Source: Leptonema illini DSM 21528 (GTDB taxonomy: Bacteria; Spirochaetota; Leptospiria; Leptospirales; Leptonemataceae). Taken from it: DNA of 64,000 nt. This document shows positions 34,258 through 41,698 of the stretch, in pieces (within the stretch, counting starts at the first letter, position 1; the number at the start of each line of letters is the position of its first letter). Below the pieces are notes generated by a model, which ran no database searches, was not told the origin of the DNA, and saw only the letters and a program-made list of their open reading frames with translations. The stretch covers positions 134,365 to 198,364 of the forward strand of contig NZ_JH597773.1 of NCBI RefSeq assembly GCF_000243335.1, read 5' to 3'. The position numbers and the translations under genes are program-made.

Positions 34258-34524
34258 TCAATACTGGCTCATGATGGCGTTGAACATGCATTTGCCGAGC
34301 GTCTCACATTCCATATTCTCGTTATAGCATTCGAGAATATCGGCCTGATGAATCGTACAGCCATCCATGCAGGAGATGCGGACGCGCGTCTGCAATTCAG
34401 CGCCCTGATCGGATGCAGCGCATTGGACCACCTTATCGCAGATCTTCAGGCATTTCTGTTCCACCGGATCGTGACAGGCGGTAAAAAGCAGAGTGAGTAT
34501 TGCAAGAACGAGAATTCGTGCCAT
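34258..34524 (-). CDS. small Cys-rich lipoprotein
   Basis: The 88-residue product begins with a short signal peptide ending LLFTAC, a spirochaete-style lipobox with the acylated cysteine at about position 17. The mature part has seven further cysteines (CLKICDKVVQC, CMDGC, CYNENMECETLGKC), suggesting disulfide bonds in the periplasm or at the surface. It resembles small Cys-rich Leptospira lipoproteins. Function unknown. Confidence 0.75.
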   Translation of the reverse strand: MARILVLAILTLLFTACHDPVEQKCLKICDKVVQCAASDQGAELQTRVRISCMDGCTIHQADILECYNENMECETLGKCMFNAIMSQY

Positions 34525-34638
34525 CGCTGCATGTTTTTCAGGCCCTCCCCGCGAACAAGGAAATTTCCGGGGCTTGGAGACAGGGCGGGGACGATTGAGG
34601 CGGGCGCGCAGCGCCGGACGGGATGCGGCGGGGCGGAA

Positions 34639-34854
34639 TCAAGCGTAGGTAAGACGACCGCGAGGTTCAGGAATCGGGCGACCTAACTCCTGAGCGGTCT
34701 CAATCCATTCACGGATAACAAGTTCGGCATTTTTCACAGCTGCCTGATAGCTCTCTCCATCAGCCATACAACCCGGCAGTTCAGGAACCTCCACTATATA
34801 AGAACTGTCCTGTTTGCTCCAGTAAATAATCATCTCGTATTTGATTTCATTCAT
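34639..34854 (-). CDS. hicB: HicB-family antitoxin
   Basis: The 71-residue product has the partial RNase H-like HicB fold: YEMIIYWSKQDSSYIVEVPE, then LPGCMADGESYQAAVKNAE, then IREWIETAQELGRPIPEPRG. This form neutralises HicA and has no visible DNA-binding extension. Its ATG overlaps the end of hicA by eight bases, giving the usual toxin-first order. Confidence 0.88.
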   Translation of the reverse strand: MNEIKYEMIIYWSKQDSSYIVEVPELPGCMADGESYQAAVKNAELVIREWIETAQELGRPIPEPRGRLTYA

Positions 34855-35107
34855 CGCTTATTCCTCCCAGATGATGGCGGAGTATCAGATCCCGAACCTG
34901 CTTTACCTGATAAGCCTTCGCCTTAGAGCCAATTGGTTGAATATTCAGGATCTCAGGTATTCCATCTTTCGAGTAAATATGGTGGCTGCTGCGAATCCTC
35001 TCCTCAAAACCAAGATTCTTGAGTAGCCGACAGAGATCCGAGAACTCGATATTGCTGTCAGAACGCCCCAGCAGAACCTTTGTAAGCAGTTTATCATCGC
35101 GAGCCAT
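34847..35107 (-). CDS. hicA: HicA-family mRNA interferase toxin
   Basis: HicA is a small double-stranded-RNA-binding-fold nuclease that degrades mRNA. The 86-residue product has KNLGFEERIRSSHHIYSKDG, with the catalytic histidine in the SSHHIY element, and the C-terminal YQVKQVRDLIL. ATG 35107 is chosen because the family homology begins there. A longer frame to 35203 reads through a repeat and is not family-like. Partner hicB follows with overlap. Confidence 0.85.
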   Translation of the reverse strand: MARDDKLLTKVLLGRSDSNIEFSDLCRLLKNLGFEERIRSSHHIYSKDGIPEILNIQPIGSKAKAYQVKQVRDLILRHHLGGISDE

Positions 35108-35141
35108 AACTGTCCACTCTGTGTCCGCGAACGTAACCCAT

Positions 35142-35195
35142 CGTCCACTCCTTTTTACGCACAGATTCGCAGGGCAATTGCCGACCACCGGGCTT
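35142..35195. repeat. 54-bp repeat, copy 1 (upstream of hicA)
   Basis: The stretch beginning CGTCCACTCCTTTT and containing GATTCGC, GGGCA, TTGCCG and CCGGGCT recurs at 36937-36990 with about ten changes by eye. Both copies have the same orientation, and both lie just upstream of a toxin-antitoxin pair transcribed from the minus strand. Confidence 0.65.
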
Positions 35196-35326
35196 GCCCG
35201 CACCCCATGCTGAAGCGCGCATGCGGAGCGGTGACGGTTCTCGCCCGTCTCGGGTTGCTCTTTACGAAGTTAAGCCTCTTAAGCTTGTCTTTTCGGCTCA
35301 GCTGACTCTGTGCCTTCATCTCAAAG

Positions 35327-36094
35327 TTACTCATTGGCGTGCTTCTTTTCACAATACTCTCTAAAAGCCGGCCCACATTCTGAATTCAGTATAATAAATC
35401 TGTGCTCATGTTTCTTCGACGGGCTATCTCGCCGACCTGTACGGCTCAGATTTGTTCCTTTGATCGTAACACCTTTTGCATCGATATATGTAAAAATGGT
35501 AGTACCAAGATCGGACTCTTCTATAAGAACATCTCGCATTACTACATCGTAGAAAACAGGAACATGGGGGCTAGTTGTCAGATTCACTCGTTTCAAATTG
35601 ACTCTGTTCCATTCTGAATCCTCAGTACGGAATCCCCCCATACCTGCCTCTGTAATAACGACGTCCTCCCAATTCGCATGACTTACCGACATTTCTGAAA
35701 GATTCCCGCCTTCGATCCTTACGTTTTTGAATTGCGATCTATAGAAGCTGACTCCGTACAGGTTACAGTCCTTCATAACAACGTTTTCAAAGACGGTAAA
35801 GTGGAATTCTGTATTCTCAAAATCCAGCCCTTGAAACACACGATCCCGAATCGAGACATCTCTCACATACCAGTCGTCGGTCTGGCCTTTTGCTTCGTTC
35901 CAGCGCTCTGGATTCTGAAGCAACGTCTGGTTCAGAAGCTCGCTCGGCTTGCGATGAGTTCTCACGCAATCACGCACATAGATGAAGGCGAACATTGAGA
36001 TAAGCAAGATGAGCACGCTCACCGCCGATATCGCCTTCGTCCTCTCGCGCTCTTCGATCGTTTTCACTTTAAACGGCTCGGTCATCGAATACAT
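35327..36094 (-). CDS. membrane-anchored pentapeptide-repeat-like protein
   Basis: The 255-residue product has one membrane segment (about residues 22-40) followed by a long domain with a five-residue periodicity typical of right-handed beta helices (for example FENVVMKDCNLYGVSFYRSQ, then FKNVRIEGGNLSEMSVSH). Function is unknown; such helices often mediate protein binding. ATG 36094 follows directly after the TGA of a truncated antitoxin copy (TGAATG), and ATG 36085 is an alternative. G+C is lower than in the neighbours, consistent with acquired DNA. Confidence 0.75.
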   Translation of the reverse strand: MYSMTEPFKVKTIEERERTKAISAVSVLILLISMFAFIYVRDCVRTHRKPSELLNQTLLQNPERWNEAKGQTDDWYVRDVSIRDRVFQGLDFENTEFHFTVFENVVMKDCNLYGVSFYRSQFKNVRIEGGNLSEMSVSHANWEDVVITEAGMGGFRTEDSEWNRVNLKRVNLTTSPHVPVFYDVVMRDVLIEESDLGTTIFTYIDAKGVTIKGTNLSRTGRRDSPSKKHEHRFIILNSECGPAFREYCEKKHANE

Positions 36095-36241
36095 TCACTC
36101 CAGTATAGAATGATGCGACCTCAGTATTGCAGGATTCACTTCTTCCATCTTCACCGCAAGAGCCAGGTAAAGAAGTTCCTGTTCCTCTTCACTCAGCTGC
36201 CTGGCCGCTGCCTGGACCTCTTCCAGCGTCATCTTGCCCAC
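36095..36241 (-). pseudogene. truncated second copy of the addiction-module antitoxin gene
   Basis: The first 48 codons match the antitoxin at 36660-36893 almost exactly (MTLEEVQAAAR, then LSEEEQELLYLAL and EEVNPAILRSHHSILE), then stop at TGA 36097. The remaining 29 codons of the intact copy and the toxin gene are missing. The initiator is GTG instead of ATG, with an in-frame ATG three codons later. It runs straight into the pentapeptide-repeat gene. Confidence 0.75.
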
Positions 36242-36259
36242 CCTCGTTTGCCTCGCTCC
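36098..36259. repeat. duplicated antitoxin segment, copy 2
   Basis: It aligns without gaps to 36750-36911, with about a dozen differences, through the first 48 antitoxin codons and some 18 bases of leader. Similarity ends abruptly on both sides. The intact copy is the antitoxin gene. Confidence 0.75.
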
Positions 36260-36369
36260 TTTATTTCTTTAAGGGAACCTTCCAGATCTTGCATATATTC
36301 ATGGTAATTATGGCCGACGCCGCTTCCTCGAGTGAGCGGTGTATCGTAAGAAACAGAGTTATTCTGCAT
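36229..36369 (-). CDS. possible 46-residue small protein
   Basis: An ATG inside the end of the toxin gene opens a 46-codon frame (LTRGSGVGHNYHEYMQDLEG, then SLKEIKERGKRGW) that closes inside the truncated antitoxin copy. The composition looks protein-like and it overlaps the toxin by 11 bases, but I know no relative and there is no strong ribosome site. It may be chance. Confidence 0.25.
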   Translation of the reverse strand: MQNNSVSYDTPLTRGSGVGHNYHEYMQDLEGSLKEIKERGKRGWAR

Positions 36370-36667
36370 TATCTTTCAATCGCTCTTTCCAATAATCCGG
36401 ATGACGGCGCTGATGTAATACTGCCAGAATGTGGATACCATCTTCCGTTTCGCGGTAATACACAGTAAAAGGATACCTGTCCATGAAATACCCTCGATAG
36501 GGCTTCGCTATATATGCGTAAAGGTCAGGTTGCTTCGCTACCTGCCTGAGGGCAGTTTGTACGAATTCACGGAATATCTTACCCAGTCCCTGTCTCTCTC
36601 GATTGTAAAATCTGGAAGCCTCGGCAATGTCCTGTATTGCCGCCGGATCTACAGTAACCTTACGCAT
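36359..36667 (-). CDS. RelE/ParE-superfamily toxin
   Basis: The 102-residue product opens VTVDPAAIQDIAEASRFYN and has the typical ARLY-like middle and C-terminal core (YRGYFMDRYPFTVYYRETED, HILAVLHQRRHPDYW). The family either cleaves mRNA at the ribosome or poisons gyrase. The C-terminal HxRR-type segment suggests the ParE/RelE group without deciding which. ATG 36667 overlaps the antitoxin end by eight bases. A longer frame to 36739 runs through the antitoxin and is not family-like. Confidence 0.87.
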   Translation of the reverse strand: MRKVTVDPAAIQDIAEASRFYNRERQGLGKIFREFVQTALRQVAKQPDLYAYIAKPYRGYFMDRYPFTVYYRETEDGIHILAVLHQRRHPDYWKERLKDNAE

Positions 36668-36893
36668 CCTGAATATCGTCAATCGCCTGCAGGGCCTGCT
36701 CCAGAGGCACGGCCTTAACATTGCCCGATGTAAAATCAATCCACCGCTTCTCCAGTATGGAATGATGCGACCTCAGGATTGCAGGGTTCACTTCTTCCAT
36801 CTTCATCGCAAGAGCCAGATAAAGAAGCTCCTGTTCCTCTTCACTGAGCTCCCTGGCCGCTGCCTGGACCTCTTCCAGCGTCATCTTGCCCAT
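36660..36893 (-). CDS. addiction-module antitoxin (CHP02574-like)
   Basis: The 77-residue acidic helical protein (MTLEEVQAAARELSEEEQEL, then ILEKRWIDFTSGNVKAVPLE) matches the small antitoxins that partner RelE/ParE-type toxins. It precedes and overlaps the toxin. A 54-bp repeat lies about 45 bases upstream, and a truncated copy of this gene lies downstream of the toxin. Confidence 0.82.
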   Translation of the reverse strand: MGKMTLEEVQAAARELSEEEQELLYLALAMKMEEVNPAILRSHHSILEKRWIDFTSGNVKAVPLEQALQAIDDIQDA

Positions 36894-36936
36894 CCTCGTT
36901 CACCTCGCCTCCTAACCTCTTCGCTTCCCGGCTCTC

Positions 36937-36990
36937 CGTCCACTCCTTTTCCACGCCCCGATTCGCCGGGCATTGCCGGCCGCCGGGCTC
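36937..36990. repeat. 54-bp repeat, copy 2 (upstream of the RelE/ParE pair)
   Basis: This matches 35142-35195 in the same orientation (CGTCCACTCCTTTT, GATTCGC, GGGCATTGCCG, CCGGGCT). On the minus strand the GGC/GCC-rich core can fold into a hairpin. Confidence 0.65.
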
Positions 36991-37039
36991 TCCAAAAAAT
37001 AAAGTGTGCCGCCCCGCTCCGTCCGATACTCAAAGAGGT

Positions 37040-38551
37040 ATGAGGCGCATTTTCTCCATTTCTAAGTATCCTTTCAAATACCTGCTCATGGCAGTCGTCC
37101 TTCTTCTGACGATGACCCGCTGTGCCAGTACGGTCAGCCGATCCGAGCTCGATACGGCGCAGAGCCTGGCCGAATCGGGACAGGAGCAGGCACTCCAGGA
37201 GCTTTTTGAACGGCGCCAGAATGTGCCCGAAAAAGACAAAGAGCGCTATGTCGAGGTGATCGGTGAAGGCAAATCCGACCAGTCCTCGGTCATGCTGCGA
37301 GAGCTCTACAGAGATCCAGGATACGAAACGCAGCGGCCCGCCATCCTGAAAGAGCTCATCGAACGTCCGGGAGAAACCGACGCGCAGTTCGTCCGCAAGA
37401 GCGTCACCGCGAATCCCGAACTCTTCGGACCCGAGCTTGAGGCGGCCCTTTTGCGTCGTGCCGATCGACCGAGCGCCGAAACGCTGCTTTCGATGATTGA
37501 GGCTGGGCGCACCACTCTGAAGCCCGAGTCCATTCGCCTCTTCGGTGAGACCTCATTGCAACAGGCCCTGCCCCTGCTGATCAAGCATGCCGATGCCGGC
37601 AACGATACCGGTATCACAATGCAGTCCATTGCCCGCATGTCAACGCCTGAATCCGGACAGTACATCATGGCTACGGCGCAGAAAGGCGATCATCCGGCCC
37701 GGCTTGATGCCATACGACAGCTCGCCGCCGCCCCTGATCAGGATGAGGCGCGCGCCCTTCTGCACAGCCTGATCGAACACAATCCAGATACGCATGTCGC
37801 CGCTCTTGAGGCGTTAGGCGGCATGGGATTCAACGAAGAAAGTTATGACATCGTAGCCGCCCTGTATCATCAGAGTGACGACGAAACGACTCGCCAGGCT
37901 GCCATCCAGACCATGGCGGCGATGCGACAGATCGACCCGGAGGCCCTGGCCGCGGAGCTGAACCGAGGCAAAACGGAAGTTGAAGAGAGCGAAGAAACAG
38001 AGGAATCTACAGAAGAAAAAATCGTCAAACGTGTAGATAGGGATCAGCGTTCTCTGAAAGATGCCTACAGAGATCCGAGACGGTTAACCGATATCGTAAA
38101 AGACAACAACCGCCAGAAGCAGATCGTTAAAGAGGAGAAGCCCGTCGCCATCAAAAAGAAGGCCCTGTATCGCCTCGATGAAAGCGCCGCTGCCTCGCGT
38201 CGCTATGCCGCTCGCCTGGATCGCTCCTTTCAGAGGCTTTTCGGAAAGGATGCCGGCGACGTAAGATTGAAAATCCATAACGGCCTGCTCACCTATGCCG
38301 GCTCGAATAGCAATAACGCCGCCTTTATACAGCGTTCCTATCAAAAAGGATTTGGCGTCGAGGCAGATCGTTCTAAAGAACTGCTCAAACAGGGACTGCG
38401 ACTGCAACACAGCCTTGATGCCGTCATTACCAATATCACGCGAGAGTATGCGCGAAGAGATCTCCAGGTCTATGCCCTGAGCAGCTTCTTTGCCATCAAA
38501 CGCAAACAGGCCGAGGCCCTGCTTGATGCGCACAGAAGACGCGCCCTTTAA
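37040..38551 (+). CDS. lipoprotein with HEAT-like repeats
   Basis: The 503-residue product starts MRRIFSISKYPFKY, has a hydrophobic stretch and a loose lipobox (LLTMTRC, cysteine 28). Residues about 60-320 are a run of helical pairs with HEAT/armadillo character (ALLRRADRPSAETLLSMIEA, ALEALGGMGFNEESYDIVAA). An acidic Glu/Thr stretch and a basic region follow, and then a helical C-terminal domain. ATG 37040 has AAAGAGG directly upstream. A protein-binding scaffold on a membrane is likely, partner unknown. A second lipoprotein gene begins 22 bases later. Confidence 0.8.
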   Translation: MRRIFSISKYPFKYLLMAVVLLLTMTRCASTVSRSELDTAQSLAESGQEQALQELFERRQNVPEKDKERYVEVIGEGKSDQSSVMLRELYRDPGYETQRPAILKELIERPGETDAQFVRKSVTANPELFGPELEAALLRRADRPSAETLLSMIEAGRTTLKPESIRLFGETSLQQALPLLIKHADAGNDTGITMQSIARMSTPESGQYIMATAQKGDHPARLDAIRQLAAAPDQDEARALLHSLIEHNPDTHVAALEALGGMGFNEESYDIVAALYHQSDDETTRQAAIQTMAAMRQIDPEALAAELNRGKTEVEESEETEESTEEKIVKRVDRDQRSLKDAYRDPRRLTDIVKDNNRQKQIVKEEKPVAIKKKALYRLDESAAASRRYAARLDRSFQRLFGKDAGDVRLKIHNGLLTYAGSNSNNAAFIQRSYQKGFGVEADRSKELLKQGLRLQHSLDAVITNITREYARRDLQVYALSSFFAIKRKQAEALLDAHRRRAL

Positions 38552-38573
38552 GGGAAGCTCTATTATATCGCTT

Positions 38574-39113
38574 ATGAAAAAGCTGCTGATTCTCATTCCA
38601 GGATTGCTGGCTCTGCTCGTCTCCTGTTCGCAGGAGATCAAAGGAGAGTTTGCCTGGAATACGTTCTACGACCAGGACCTGCCGCCGCTGGAGCGGTCGC
38701 TTCTACAGCCGACACAGTTTCGCTTCGGGCGGGAGCATCTTTATTTCAGCGACCAGAATACGATCTGGTGGATGTACCGCATCGATCAGGTCGGATTCGG
38801 AACGCGCTCCCTGCTTGTGGCGCTCTACTCCGTTTCGGGCAGCCCCGAGCCGGTCGAGATCGATCTTCGAGAGGTGCCGGTTGAAACGTCGGGCGATATC
38901 CGACTGTTGCGCCAGTATTACAATCCGCTGCCCGTCGGCGACTACCGCCTGAAGATCGCTCATCAATCTCTTCCCATCGATGAAGTAAGTTTTTCGGTCA
39001 TTCCCGACGACGAGCTGGCCATTGCCTCGGGACCGCTGCCAGGCGACGAATACAGGGATTCCTTCAGCGACAGTTCAGATGATGATATCGAGAAATATTC
39101 CTCTCCGTACTGA
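38574..39113 (+). CDS. lipoprotein of unknown function
   Basis: ATG 38574 begins MKKLLILIPGLLALLVSC, a textbook lipoprotein signal with cysteine 18. The mature part of about 160 residues is predicted mainly beta, possibly an immunoglobulin-like fold (LLVALYSVSG, VGDYRLKIAHQSLPIDEVSF), with a Ser/Asp-rich C-terminal tail. The gene is 22 bases after the HEAT lipoprotein gene and is followed by a probable terminator, so the two form an operon. Confidence 0.75.
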   Translation: MKKLLILIPGLLALLVSCSQEIKGEFAWNTFYDQDLPPLERSLLQPTQFRFGREHLYFSDQNTIWWMYRIDQVGFGTRSLLVALYSVSGSPEPVEIDLREVPVETSGDIRLLRQYYNPLPVGDYRLKIAHQSLPIDEVSFSVIPDDELAIASGPLPGDEYRDSFSDSSDDDIEKYSSPY

Positions 39114-39144
39114 CGGAAGGGAAGCGAGCAGATACAGAGGAAGC

Positions 39145-39179
39145 GGACTGCACCAATCGGTGCCAATCCCTACTTTTTT
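39145..39179 (+). terminator. probable terminator after the lipoprotein pair
   Basis: A GCACC/GGTGC stem with an AATC loop, extended by an imperfect GGA/TCC base, is followed after five bases by six T. The gap between stem and T run lowers confidence. Confidence 0.5.
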
Positions 39180-39238
39180 GATCTGATTTGTCTGTTTTTT
39201 GATTGTCAAGAAAGGAAAGCTGCCCTTCTCTGTTCTCT

Positions 39239-39730
39239 ATGGAACAGGTTTCATTCTTCAGAGCTTCATTTCCGTCTCTTGTGAACCGCCGGGTAGCCCG
39301 CTGGACGGCCCTTCAGGTCAGTGCGATCGCTAGCCTGGGCGCAGTCGGTGTAAGCCCTGCCCTTCTGTCTATCTTTCTGCTCGTGGACTTTGCCCTTCGT
39401 AGCCTGCTCGGCCCAAATGCCTCTGTCCTTGTGCACGCAGGGCGCAGCATCTTCCGGTTTACGGCAAAGAGATTCGGCGTCAGTGAAGAGCTTGCCTCCA
39501 TTCGTCCGGCACGCTTTGCCTGGCTGTGTGGCCTTCTTTTCAGCCTGCTGGCCGTCGCCGGAGTCTTCTCGGGCCAGGCGCTCCTGACATCGATCGCACT
39601 GGGAACGCTCGCCCTTTTCAGCGGTCTTGAGGCGCTTTTCGGGTTCTGTGTGGCCTGTTACATGTTCGGATGGGCGCAGCGCTTCGGATGGATCTCGCCC
39701 GACGTCTGTGTGGATTGCCGTCGCCCCTGA
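39239..39730 (+). CDS. DUF4395 family membrane protein
   Basis: The 163-residue product has four hydrophobic segments, an N-terminal VNRRVARWTALQV, and the C-terminal LEALFGFCVACYMFGW characteristic of DUF4395, including its C-x2-C-like pair (FCVAC) and a final CVDC. No activity is known to me. ATG 39239 is preferred. A TTG at 39203 is an alternative. It is convergent with the cyclic-di-GMP gene, four bases apart. Confidence 0.8.
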   Translation: MEQVSFFRASFPSLVNRRVARWTALQVSAIASLGAVGVSPALLSIFLLVDFALRSLLGPNASVLVHAGRSIFRFTAKRFGVSEELASIRPARFAWLCGLLFSLLAVAGVFSGQALLTSIALGTLALFSGLEALFGFCVACYMFGWAQRFGWISPDVCVDCRRP

Positions 39731-39733
39731 CGC

Positions 39734-41542
39734 CTAAACGTCGGCCATGCTGGCATCGCCGACGTGCTGGATCTCTGCGCTGCCGGAAAAGGTGCGAATG
39801 AAGATGCCGCTTCGTGCGCTCTTTGCCTCGCTCTTCGTTTCGGCAACAAGCCGCGAAATGTCGGTTAACGGAATACGCCCCTGAGCGAAGAAAAGAAGGG
39901 CCGCCGAGATCACCGGAAGCGGGAACCGCTGCATCTGACCGTAGCGATTCTGCGCTTCCATATAGTCTCGCTCCACGTCTGCCGGTTCAAGAAAGCTGTT
40001 GCGAGCCCTTTCGAAAGATTGCTGCAGCCTTCGGATCTCCCGGAACACGGAGCGCACGGTATGACGACGAAAGCCGAGAAAGAAGTCGTCGCCGCCCACA
40101 TGGCCGACAAAGATATTACGGCTGCCGCCTGCAAGATGCTTCAACGACTCGCCGATGCTCAGAAGGGCAAGGTCGCCTTTCTGAAAGCCGTAGCGATCGT
40201 TAAAAGGCTTGAAGTTATCCAGATCAAGATAAACGATAATGGTCGGATCAAGCCTGTGTGCGGCGTCTTCAAGGAATCGAAGAATGGCGCGGTTGCCGGG
40301 AAGGCCGGTTAACGGATTCTCTTCGCGCGCCGACTCGATGCGTTCCTGGTAAACGTAGCGCAGCATGGCCGTCGACGAGAGGAATCCGCTGTAGCGCCCC
40401 CGGTCGGTGATCAAGATGCCGTCTCGCGATCTCATCGAATCCTGTAGCGAGAATATCTTGAGTATCTCATCGGCGTCGGCATGCAGGTCGGCCACATAGC
40501 ACTTGCGAATATGATGTGAAAGGAAATCTTCCATATCTCGATTATGAAGAAGATCCTTTCCGTACGGAGAATAGGTTATACTTTTCAGGCTGGATTCATG
40601 CAGCAGGCCCAGAGGCTCTTCAAATTCGTTCAGAACGGGGAATAGCGTAAACTCAGGGTTTCTCTTGAAAAGCTCGACGATCTGCGCGAATCCCATGCCT
40701 GGCCGCACCGGCTCGATACGCTGCATCTGCAAACCCGGCTTGAGGTGCGGAATGGCGCTTTCGCGATCGGCATGCAACAGATCACGAGCCGTCGAATCGC
40801 TATGAGTTCGAATCGAGTCTTCGATGAAAAGAGGCCTGCCCACAAAATAGCCCTGAATCAGATCGCAGCCGATGCGCACGCATGCTCTGTATTCGTCTTC
40901 TGTTTCGACGCCTTCGGCGACGACCATTCCGCCCATCAGATGCGAGAGCTGGATAACGTGCTGTAAAAAAAGCCGCTTCTTAGGATCGCTGTCGACTCCC
41001 TGGATAAAGAAGCGATCCAGCTTGACGATATCGGGTTCGACGCTATAGATCAGCTGCAGGCCCGAGAAGCCGACGCCGTAGTCGTCAAGAGCGATGCGGT
41101 ATCCCTGCTGACGATAGGTATCGATCATGCTTTTCATTCGCTCGATCGAATGGAACTGATGTCTCTCTGAGATCTCAAACACCATCGTCGATGCCGGAAG
41201 ATCAAACTCTTCAAGTACGCGATGAGTATTGCCCTGCCTGTAATCGGGCATCTCAAGCAGTCGGTTATCAAGGTTATAAAAGAGCCGCCTTTTGCGGGCA
41301 TCGGGAAGCTGCAAAAAGCGCTGCAGGGCAAGACGACGCAAGAAGAGGTCAAGCGTGTAAAGAGCTCGATTCTCGACGGCATAATCGAGCAAGGCGAAGA
41401 CGCTTTCAAAGCCGGCGCGATCATAGTTCCGCAGCAGCGCTTCATAGCCGTAAATACGGCCGGATGCCACGTCGAGGATGGGCTGAAAGGCGAAATCAAG
41501 CTCGCGGAGGATGTCCTCCCAGATCATATCGCCCTGCTTCAT
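39734..41542 (-). CDS. cyclic-di-GMP protein: EAL, CBS pair and GGDEF
   Basis: The 602-residue protein begins with an EAL domain in which all usual phosphodiesterase residues are seen: YEALLR (residue 34), YNLDNRLL, FEISERH, ALDDYGVGFSGL, VKLDRFF, VVAEGVET and QGYFVGRP. A CBS-like region follows (LFPVLNEFEEPLGLLHES, ITDRGRYSGFLSS). A GGDEF domain ends it (VYLDLDNFKPFNDRYG, then VGGDDFF near 480). GGDDF still fits a cyclase, and no RxxD inhibitory site is seen. No membrane segment. It may switch between making and degrading the messenger in response to a nucleotide bound by the CBS part. ATG 41542 is chosen; a longer frame to 41647 has non-coding-like sequence. Confidence 0.88.
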   Translation of the reverse strand: MKQGDMIWEDILRELDFAFQPILDVASGRIYGYEALLRNYDRAGFESVFALLDYAVENRALYTLDLFLRRLALQRFLQLPDARKRRLFYNLDNRLLEMPDYRQGNTHRVLEEFDLPASTMVFEISERHQFHSIERMKSMIDTYRQQGYRIALDDYGVGFSGLQLIYSVEPDIVKLDRFFIQGVDSDPKKRLFLQHVIQLSHLMGGMVVAEGVETEDEYRACVRIGCDLIQGYFVGRPLFIEDSIRTHSDSTARDLLHADRESAIPHLKPGLQMQRIEPVRPGMGFAQIVELFKRNPEFTLFPVLNEFEEPLGLLHESSLKSITYSPYGKDLLHNRDMEDFLSHHIRKCYVADLHADADEILKIFSLQDSMRSRDGILITDRGRYSGFLSSTAMLRYVYQERIESAREENPLTGLPGNRAILRFLEDAAHRLDPTIIVYLDLDNFKPFNDRYGFQKGDLALLSIGESLKHLAGGSRNIFVGHVGGDDFFLGFRRHTVRSVFREIRRLQQSFERARNSFLEPADVERDYMEAQNRYGQMQRFPLPVISAALLFFAQGRIPLTDISRLVAETKSEAKSARSGIFIRTFSGSAEIQHVGDASMADV

Positions 41543-41698
41543 ACCCGTCTCAGTCCAAACGACAACCGTCACAACGCTCCACCTTACGCAGGCGCCGTTA
41601 CGTTTTCGTGTCCGGACCATAACTTTTTGTATCAGGGGTACTGTCAAACCGGGGTTTTTGCCTTTCCCGATTTCCCGTTCTTTTTTCTTTAGAGCAAT

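Noticed and set aside
35155-35376. 73-codon minus-strand frame between the pentapeptide gene and hicA
   Set aside because: It runs through the intergenic repeat, overlaps the pentapeptide stop, and ends in a basic, non-protein-like sequence.
34600-37030. Integron cassette array
   Set aside because: Same-direction genes and repeats invite it, and one GCTTAAC-like box occurs, but I found no matching GTTRRRY partner with an attC-like palindrome and no integrase gene.
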